Origin: Aedes albopictus
Lineage: Eukaryota; Arthropoda; Insecta; Diptera; Culicidae
Direction: 5' to 3'
Assembly: GCF_035046485.1 (NCBI RefSeq)
Contig: NC_085138.1
Coordinates: 13,581,329-13,645,328 of the forward strand
DNA length: 64,000 bases
Shown here: in pieces, positions 57,263 through 64,000 of the stretch
How positions within the stretch are numbered: position 1 is the first letter of the stretch
How the letters are laid out: each line of letters starts with the position of its first letter
Notes under the pieces: generated by a model
What the model was told of the DNA's origin: nothing
The model's input: only the letters and a program-made list of their open reading frames with translations
The model's database searches: none
Translations under genes and position numbers: made by a program

Positions 57263-60202
57263 TTTTCCCGAGGGCATCTATTTGAACAATTTTTCGTTAA
57301 TTTTTGAGGATTTTTTTTTCTGTTACCTTCGAAAAAATTTTCGGCAATTACTTTAGATTATTTTTTGGAAAAAAAATGGCAATGCCTTTGTGAACATCTC
57401 CGTTAATATAGGGTATGTGCAGTGCACCGTTCTTTAGCCTATGCCCTCATGTTCATCTTATTCCAGAAACAGACGATGTAACCAGCAATTGCTTTCTTTC
57501 CTTTTGTTATTATACATGCTCACTATTAACAAAAAACAAATTGTGCTTATTAGCTTTGTTTTAAATGGCATGAAAATTGGAGCACTATGCTGAAGATGGA
57601 TTCCGTTTCCCTGTATCGATATTTCTACGGTGAACTCCTTCTGTAACTTCTGTGAGAATTCCTTAGACAATTTCCATGTGAATTCTTCAGCAATTTCTTC
57701 GGGATTTCACTTTACTATTTTCCCGATGGTTTGTTTTTTCAGTTTCTTTGAGATTTCATTTGAACATCACTTCGACAATTGGTAATTTCATTGGCATTTT
57801 TTTTTTTGCAAATTTCTTCCAAAAATTCATCAGTTATTCTTTTAGAATTGCATTGACCATTTCTACGGCAACAATTTTGGAAAAATAATAAGCAACTCTT
57901 ATGGAAAGTTAAAATACACATAAATGAAAAAAAAAAAAATATCGGCAGATTTTATGGAACTTTTTTTAATTTTTTTTTTGCATCGAAAATTTCCCAAAAA
58001 TTCTTCTGGTGGTTTCTTCGGCAATTGCTTTAGCAGTTCCTTTCACAACTCCTTTTGTGCGAAATATTCAAATGAATTACCGAAACATAATTTCCGAGAG
58101 AATTGGAAACTCTTTTCCGGTAATTTAATTGAATATTTCAACGGCAACTCATTCGGAAAGTATATCAGCAATCTGTTAAGGACTTCTTCTTGTAATACCT
58201 TCGGGAATTTTCTCGAAAATTTCTTTGACATAATGTTTTGAAAGTGCTTGGGAAATTCCTTCGTTTACTTCTTAATCAATTTCTTTGTTAATTGCTTCGA
58301 CAATAATTTCCTTCAGAAATTCCTGTGGTAATAAATTTGGATATTTATATGGCAACTTCTTCGGGAATTCCTTCTGTTCTCATTCCTTAGGACACTAATT
58401 GATGGCAAATTTCGGGATTCTTCTGATGATTTATTTGGGAGATCATTTGAATACTCTTTAAAAATTCTTTCGGCATTTCCTTTGCGAACTTAAGAAGAAA
58501 CGTTTTTCAAAAACTCAAAAGAAGTTTTCTCGTTCAAAATCCAATCCATTACAATAAAAAAATATCACTGCACTCTGTTCACCATCTGGACAACAGAGTG
58601 AAATAATTTCCAATTGCGGATTTGTGTATTTGGATGAAAAAACTGCTTTTGAATAGTTGATGATTGCTAATGATTGAATGATGGTTTATTGAGCCTTAAT
58701 CGACAGTTCCCCAAGTAATCGTATGGCACTATTATTCGCCTTGCGTACCAGTGCTAGTGTAAACTGGTCTGCTCTATATGGGCCATATTATAGCCTTATA
58801 AGGCCAAAAAGGCGAAGTATAGTGCTAATGATTACTTGTATCATTCCGATATGCATTTCAAAGTTATATGTAAATTGCTTCAGAACTCTTTTGGCAAATC
58901 TCCAAGAGTTCCTTTGCTAGTTGTTCAACAATTTCTCTGAGTTTTCTTTCTGCAATTCATTTTGAGCCTTCCCTCGGCAATTCCTCCGTAAGCTATTCGG
59001 TTGTTTATACGAATATTTCTGAGGCAACTCATATGTAAATTTCAATAGCAATTCCTTTGAATATTTCTCTTGCCATCTCTAAGGAATTATTAAGGGTGAT
59101 TCCTTTGGGAATTCTTCTCGTTATGCTTTGGGAACTTCCAAGATCCTTTGTAAACTGCTTCGGCAGTTTCTTTTGAAGTTGAAAAAAAAACAGAATTGCC
59201 TAAGAAATCCCTAAACTAATGTGTGATGGTATGCATTGATAATCTAATTTCGAAAGAATAAGCCGAAAAAAAAATAGTCCAAGGAAATTATCTTCCGGCA
59301 AATTCTTAGCAGTTCCTTCGGAAGTCCCTTCTGGAACTTCATCGGCATATTTTAGGAATGGATATGGGTAATTTCTTTGAGCTTGCAGTAGTTTCTCTAT
59401 GAATTCCTTCGAAAATTACTCTGGGAAATTGAGGCTTTCTCTTAGACTCATTTTACATTTCTTTGTGAGTACCTTCCATTTTACTTTTGCAATTTCATTC
59501 AAAAGTTCCTATCGGTCATCGTGATTCTTAAATTACCTAATACATCGCCCAAGAGATGTATTATCAAAGGGGTGCAAAGGGATTTCAAAAAGAATTTCCA
59601 ATGGAATCCCTACATCTGAAGTATCAGTTTCGTGAGATATTGTTGATGATGTTTGAGATGAAGTTTGAAAAAAAAATTTCTGAAGAATTCCCCAAAGACA
59701 TACAAAAAGATTTCAATAACATTGCTGAAACAATAAACGAGGAATTTACAAAAGAAATTCGGGAAGGTATTTACGTGGAAGTATCCAGTTTACATTGCAA
59801 ATGCATCAAAAAAAGGTTTAACATGAAAATTCTAAAAAGAACACAAAGACATATCTGAAAGTGTTCGAAAAAGTAATGTTTCAATAATAACCAAAATTAT
59901 TTCTGAACAATTTCAAATAGGATTTAACAAACGATTTTTCTAAGAACTTCAAAAGGGTGTTTGTCTTCGATCAAAAACAATTAATAATGAGTTTGATTTG
60001 AAAAACTAAATTTTCTTTGTGAACAAGTTTGGGAAATTGAATTGAAGATTCACAAAATGTTTCGAAATTCGAATGATAGTCTGCACAAATATAATGTCTT
60101 TCTAGAAATTTAACCAGTAGTACATCAAGATTAATCGAAAGTTTGAATTGAAAAACAATTGATTCGATTGAACATGTAATTGCTTGCAGTCGATTACTTA
60201 CC
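57263..60202. repeat. Decayed low-complexity repeat on both strands
   Basis: Phrases such as AATTCCTTCGG, ATTTCTTTGGCAA and TTCTTCGGGAATT recur loosely for almost 3 kb. They look like a diverged, reverse-complemented relative of the GAATT-type minisatellite. The 100-codon frame at 59556-59858 is Lys/Glu/Phe-rich low-complexity text. A small MITE lies at 58711. Confidence 0.5.
58711..58838. mobile_element. Short MITE with CCAAGTAATC ends
   Basis: CCAAGTAATCGTATGGCACT at the left pairs with AGTGCTAATGATTACTTG at the right. Inner CGCCTTGC/GGCGAAG and TATGGGCCATATTATAGCC motifs extend the hairpin. The end sequence links it to the CAAGTAAC group at 8038, 14529 and 25284. Confidence 0.6.
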
Positions 60203-60284
60203 TTATCGGACAGAATAAAGCCTGCGTGTCCTCTGCTGTACGTAAGAGACGTGTCCATTCAACTCGCTCCATGGCTGTGCATCT
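60203..60284 (-). other. Possible minus-strand exon with a consensus donor
   Basis: On the minus strand the sequence GATAAG is followed by a perfect GTAAGT donor. Two upstream ATGs give open frames across the segment (one reads MDTSLTYSRGHAGFILSDK, the other MERVEWTRLLRTAEDTQAL). No partner exon to the left is recognised and neither peptide matches a family I know. It lies about 400 bp past the poly-A signal of the SLC5 gene on the same strand. Confidence 0.25.
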
Positions 60285-60687
60285 TACGCACTTTGCGCAC
60301 TCTGCGAAGGGTCGAAGGATCGTCCCCCACTTGATCGATTCGTCTCGCTCGTTCTTCTTTTGCTTCTTCTTACGAGATGTGAGACGCAATTCATTATATC
60401 GCAGTAGTATTGTGTTATCTTAAGAACACCCAAATCTCCACTCAAATAAGTTTTCTGAACCATCGCGCAACGGCAACGGACGTCATCTGGCGAGTGGGAT
60501 TGGTTACGATACTCCCTCGTACCACGTGATACGGTGACCGGTGGTTGCCTCAAGAAAACAACTTTTTCCCATTCAGTGCGAGCACAGAAGCACACCCACA
60601 GGCTATTGAATCCTTTCCCCCTGCCCATAGAGTACGTCGTCATCCAAAAGAAAAACGAGAAACAAGTCTTTTTAATTTCCAACATTT

Positions 60688-60693
60688 TTTATT
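60688..60693 (-). terminator. Poly-A signal of the SLC5-like gene
   Basis: AATAAA on the minus strand lies about 195 bases after the stop codon at 60886-60888. The intervening 3' UTR contains a GAC/GTC trinucleotide run near 60833-60855. Confidence 0.65.
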
Positions 60694-60885
60694 GCTTCTT
60701 CAACTTTCCAACAATCGAGATTCATTGTCTCACTTGCAATGAGGGGCACCCTTTTATCCGAGGCTCCAACCGGTTCCAACCGGACACGAAAGGAACTAAA
60801 ATCGATAGCTTATCGCGGCTCTGTGAGGTGGTCGTCGTCGTCGTCGTCGTCGTCAATACACTACCTTAATACTACACCCTAATAC

Positions 60886-61120
60886 CTACAGATGACACGA
60901 TTCGCTCACTTCTATCCGTGGTTGGCTGTGGACTGCTTTCCGGCGTCGTCGACGGTCCAGGATGCGGGCCACGAAGGGCGAGAACAGCTTGGAGTCCATT
61001 TCGTCCGGTTTGTTGGGTCCCACCAGGAAGGACACGATCACGGCAATGACGATGGTGATCAGCGCTCCCATGAGGGTGTACCACAGGTAGGAGATGTGGT
61101 ACAGGGCGAACTCGGGTTCA
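60886..61120 (-). CDS. C-terminal exon of an SLC5-type sodium-coupled transporter
   Basis: The minus-strand exon follows a TACCAG acceptor; its first base completes a codon from the preceding exon, and it encodes 77 residues to the TAG at 60886-60888. It begins EPEFALYHISYLWYTLMGAL and continues through a hydrophobic last membrane helix (LMGALITIVIAVIVSFLVG). It then reads NKPDEMDSKLFSPFVARIL and a basic tail with RRRRRK, ending SCHL. The combination ISYLWY..GAL, a final helix, then G.N.P..MD..LFSP is typical of the end of insect SLC5 members annotated as sodium-dependent multivitamin or sodium-coupled monocarboxylate transporters. These import small organic solutes with Na+ across the plasma membrane. 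The other exons are not found in the window up to 64000, so the intron is probably longer than 2.8 kb and would enclose the DUF1091 gene at 61672. Substrate cannot be decided from this part. Confidence 0.85.
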
Positions 61121-61671
61121 CTGGTATTTGTGTGAAAAAAAAGATAACATTGGTTGATTAATATGTTGAAAACCTTTCAATTTTGCATTGATTGAAATGT
61201 GCAGTTCTGAGTTTTTTTTGTTCTTGCAATTCTAAGCTGATCATCGTAGATCATCAATCCATCCGTAGCTGCAAACTGCTGAGATCGGTATTCTCCTAAA
61301 TCATTAGTAGCAACAGGCAGCATCAATGCGTCACCAAAGTTGTTGTGTTTTTTTTTCTGAATCCACATTCCTGTCAATTACTACAGGATGATAACAATCA
61401 TACGTGTAAACAATTCAAGGGTGTGTTGCTTGTTTTGTACTGATAAAATTGTACAAGTAATATTATGGATATGACAAGTTATAACGAAGTTACAAACCAT
61501 GATTCGAAATCACGTTCTGCAGCAAACATTAGATAAATTGAATAACGTGTGTTCTAAGATTTACATGCATAATTCAATAGATTTATGTTTTTTTAAATTT
61601 AAATTGAGTGCTACCCCTGAGACTCTCCGGTAGTTTTCACTTTACGCACCCGTAGGAAATTGATAACTCCA
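61121..61671. other. Intron of the SLC5-like gene / upstream region of DUF1091 gene 3
   Basis: AT-rich sequence. A minus-strand frame at 61177-61377 is open but has no donor or family match. A core promoter for the next gene is not obvious. Confidence 0.4.
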
Positions 61672-62193
61672 ATGAACGTTAAACACGTTGGTTTAATTTT
61701 CCTTGTGCTTATTCATTTAAGTAAATCGTACGATATAACAATCAGCAGTTATCGTGTGGACCCCGCCACTGACCCCAATTTTTACAACCCCGGAACGCTA
61801 AGAATCACGAAAAAATCACGCAATGAATTGGTTATTTCCGGAACCGTTGAGTTTCTACAGAACGTTGGTAAAGACATTCAGTTTCAATATTCAATGTCTC
61901 GAAAGGAAGTTTTAACCGGACGATATAGGAAATTTAAAGAGCGAAAATTGAGCCTTTGCGAGTTCGTAAGTACGGATACGTTTCTCATACCGAAGCTTAG
62001 AACAGTGTCCAACATCCCGGAGCCGGGGACGTGTCCACTCCCCAAGGGACGTTACACGATTCAAAACTACAAACATGAGCTTCCAAAGGTCATACCAGCA
62101 CCGTCAGGCGAGTATATGGTTGCTGCACGATTAGTAACGGAAGGAAATGAGCTGCTCGTGGCATGCGAATGGACGGTGACGGTACATCAGTAA
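61672..62193 (+). CDS. DUF1091 / MD-2-related lipid-recognition-like secreted protein 3, intronless
   Basis: A single uninterrupted frame of 173 residues. The ATG at 61672 is chosen because the frame upstream has no other ATG, and it starts directly with the signal peptide MNVKHVGLIFLVLIHLSKS. The mature part begins YDITISSYRVDPATDP and keeps all landmarks: GTLRITKKSRNELVISGTVE, LSLCEF with Cys96, TVSNIPEPGTCPLPKGRYTI with Cys121, and PAPSGEYMVAARL. A third mature cysteine, Cys165 in VACEW, is unpaired within this scheme. The position where genes 1 and 2 have their intron (end of the signal peptide) is continuous here. It is closer to gene 2 than to gene 1 in the SNxPExGTCPxPK region. It lies on the strand opposite to the SLC5-like exon and probably inside that gene's intron. 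Confidence 0.9.
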   Translation: MNVKHVGLIFLVLIHLSKSYDITISSYRVDPATDPNFYNPGTLRITKKSRNELVISGTVEFLQNVGKDIQFQYSMSRKEVLTGRYRKFKERKLSLCEFVSTDTFLIPKLRTVSNIPEPGTCPLPKGRYTIQNYKHELPKVIPAPSGEYMVAARLVTEGNELLVACEWTVTVHQ

Positions 62194-62275
62194 AGTGTGT
62201 ACACAATTGATCAGACAAACGCCGAATTACACACACAATTACCAAATTTGACATGCTGTAACTATGGTTAGCTCT

Positions 62276-62281
62276 AATAAA
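62276..62281 (+). terminator. Poly-A signal of DUF1091 gene 3
   Basis: AATAAA lies 82 bases after the stop codon. It runs directly into the first bases of satellite-bearing element copy D, which therefore inserted at or beside the gene's 3' end. Confidence 0.65.
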
Positions 62282-62351
62282 AAAAACCCAGATTAATCCA
62301 CCTAGTGGTGATAGTGCCACCTTTCTCGTCGAACATGTACTCATGATCTTT

Positions 62352-62690
62352 CCTTGGTTGGGATACGACTGGGATGATTTTGCTTCACAATGTTGGCTTC
62401 AGCCTTTTGGGGGAATCGAAAACACTAGTTAATGATTTTTTTTCCGACGTTTCGGTCCGTATGGTGACTTTTCAAGGGTTCAATCGGTCAAGGTTTCCTA
62501 GTCAAGATGGCCTTGATTAACTTAAAAATGTCACACGGAAGTTTTGGTATTGATTGAGTTCGTTCGGTTTGAAACCGTCGTGATGCGGACAATCTCCTAC
62601 CTATCGGACGGTCTAGAATTCGGTTCCTGTTTTTGGAATCTTCGACTATTGCTTTGTTTAGCTAGTTTCTGTGCATGGGCCATCATTCCG
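62352..62690. mobile_element. Insertion in copy D with ~12-bp target-site duplication
   Basis: Copies B and C read without interruption from GATCTTTCC-type text to ATCGACGTTAGCC or its equivalent. In copy D about 340 bp separate them. CATGATCTTTCC before the insertion and CATGATATTTCC at its end look like a 12-bp duplication with one mismatch. The inserted text includes CCGACGTTTCGG. The element family is not recognised. Confidence 0.55.
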
Positions 62691-63209
62691 AAGCATGATA
62701 TTTCCGTCGACGTAATGCGAACTGTTCCTGAATCCTGAGAATACCTTATTTAGAAAAGCAATAATTTTAATAAAATTGGGAAACTTAATAATTGAACATA
62801 TTCTGACGTTACGTTAAACGTATAGACAGAGCTGAAAAATATCAGAGTTTTCAGTTGACTGCCTGAGCACCTTCACTATCACTGAAGACCGATCAACATC
62901 AAGACGATTATTACAAGCTAGGATATAACGTCTTTCACAATCACAGATGACTTTACGGTCTTCGACATAGTTTTTTCTTCACACTTTAGGCTATATTTTA
63001 TTATCATAGGTTTCAAAATTCATGTAAAATTTGACAAAAAATGCAAGCAAGTGAAATTGCCCATCTAAATCCCATAAAAAAAATCCCAGTAGTTTTAGAC
63101 GCAAAAGAGGATTGAAAAGGCTTTGATGCGATAATTTTCATTTTCTCAAATAACGTTGACTTATCCTACTGTATATTTTTACACCTCAGTGATTTGATGA
63201 GATTGCTTA

Positions 63210-63892
63210 AGTACAGAAAAAAAAGACATATCATTTGTAACATATTGCTATTATATTCATCGTTACAAAAAAATAATCGCCAAATGCTAATCAGGTTGCG
63301 TTTCACAAGCCGCTGCTGGCTTGATGTTGGTAGTGAGTAGACGTCAAACGAGCAAAAACGATTAATATTTGATTCAACCGTTGAAAACAAGGACGATGGA
63401 GAGCAGTCCTGCAAAATATCAGTGTCAGTGCCTGTTTTTCAACCGAAAATGAATGACTGCGGCGGTCGTTTCAGTTTCTCGATGTGAGAACTGACAGAGT
63501 CCGAGAGCTCCATTCGTGAGCAACCCAACAAGGTCAATTCCCAATCCTTCACACACTACTCATGCTGACAGGCCATTCGTCTCAAGCGGTGGCTTGTGAG
63601 AGTGAGTGCCCTATACAATACCACGGGTGAAAACACTCAAATACAGAAAATTGAATGGAAATTTAGCCCGGTCAACTCTCGCTTTCAGCACGCTGCATGT
63701 GAGTGTGAGTACCTATTTCATTTCGCTCCCGTGTTGCTGATCGGAAAGCATCATTGACAGGAAAAACAAAACGAAGAAAATGAAAAAAGCAAAAAATCGC
63801 CTTCATAAAGGCCAGTCGAAAAATTGCAGCACTGCTACTCACTCTCCAATGGAGAGTGAGTAGAGTAAGACGTCTGTATGTATGTGGCCTTA
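63210..63892. mobile_element. Second insertion in copy D, ~680 bp
   Basis: Comparison with copies B and C shows extra sequence between GAGATTGCTTAAG and TTCAGTCAAGATTTTG. It contains GAGAGTGAGTAG and TAGTGAGTAGAC motifs in both orientations, plus CACTCACAAGCC-like complements, suggesting a foldback. Ends are not exact. Confidence 0.45.
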
Positions 63893-64000
63893 GTTCAGTC
63901 AAGATTTTGTTCTCTCACACATATTTATCGCTTGCATTGACTTTGTTCATTTTTGTAGTTGCTGCGAAGCACCCTACGAAGCACCCAATGCTGGTTTTGC

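Larger units (their letters stand above)
62282..64000 (+). mobile_element. Satellite-bearing element, copy D (left part, runs off the window)
   Basis: Starts AAACCCAGATTAATCCACCT with GTGATAGTGCC, as in copies A-C. Three bases are inserted before CTTTCTCGTC. The conserved left part continues (TTCCTGAATCCTGAGAATAC, TATAGACAGAGCTGAAAAAT, CACTTTAGGCTATATTTTA) with two insertions (62352-62690 and about 63210-63892). At 63893-63960 it again matches copy C (CAAGATTTTGTTCTCTCACA). The satellite array would lie beyond the right edge. Confidence 0.8.

Noticed and set aside
59556..59858. 100-codon Lys/Glu-rich frame
   Set aside because: Lies in decayed AATTCC-type repeat and translates to low-complexity text.
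61177..61377. Minus-strand frame between the SLC5 exon and DUF1091 gene 3 as another SLC5 exon
   Set aside because: No transporter-like hydrophobic segments and no donor that would join to the acceptor at 61121.
1..64000. Endogenous viral elements (flavivirus- or rhabdovirus-like), which are common in Aedes
   Set aside because: No frame shows polymerase, nucleoprotein or glycoprotein features of these groups.

Overview
The window is insect nuclear DNA, almost certainly from an Aedes mosquito (Ae. aegypti is the best guess). The two 283-284 bp tRNA-headed SINEs that end in a GA-rich tail match what I remember of the Aedes SINE Feilai. The density of nested MITEs, foldback elements and minisatellites, the short 52-60 bp introns and the family content also fit. 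No database search was possible, so species and element names come from recognition.

Genes are sparse. Five loci look real: (1) a small secreted ten-cysteine Ly6/three-finger protein at 4743-5184 (+, one intron); (2-4) three paralogous secreted proteins of the DUF1091 / MD-2-related lipid-recognition-like type at 17099-17668, 32058-32641 and 61672-62193 (all +); (5) the C-terminal exon of an SLC5-type sodium-coupled solute transporter at 60886-61120 (-), whose upstream exons must lie to the right, probably beyond the window. The first two DUF1091 genes share a phase-0 intron at the end of the signal peptide. The third has no intron, lies about 29 kb away and probably sits inside an intron of the SLC5 gene. 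Broken genes are a lamin fragment (12210-12537, -), a decayed LINE reverse transcriptase (18375-18860, +) and a 5'-truncated LINE C-terminus (39992-40382, +). Two further minus-strand exon candidates (16435-16613 and 60203-60284) are weak.

Layout: 1-4.3 kb, decayed GAATT-rich minisatellite and a TIR element carrying a second foldback element. 4.3-6.4 kb, a Feilai-like SINE and the Ly6 gene. 6.5-16.4 kb, MITEs, foldbacks, tRNA-derived SINEs and the lamin pseudogene. 16.4-19.2 kb, DUF1091 gene 1, a MITE, a LINE remnant and a SINE. 19.4-29.1 kb, minisatellites with about 130-bp, 24-bp and 23-bp periods, the last with a 445-bp higher-order repeat. 29.2-31 kb, two adjacent MITEs, each holding a tRNA-like module. 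32-37 kb, DUF1091 gene 2 and a 4,010-bp hAT-like element carrying a TA-type element that itself carries a Feilai-like SINE. 38-49 kb, three copies of a large repeat with arrays of about 150-bp units; a fourth starts at 62.28 kb and runs off the right edge. One copy contains a TTAA MITE and a solo LTR. 49-60 kb, foldback elements and decayed low-complexity sequence. 60-62.3 kb, the SLC5 exon and DUF1091 gene 3.

The likely history is a small cluster of secreted-protein genes pushed apart by repeated transposon insertion. The strongest candidate for something not well described is the four-copy, same-orientation element with near-terminal inverted repeats, an internal satellite array and a 3' hairpin. 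Its architecture resembles Helentron/DINE-type non-autonomous elements.
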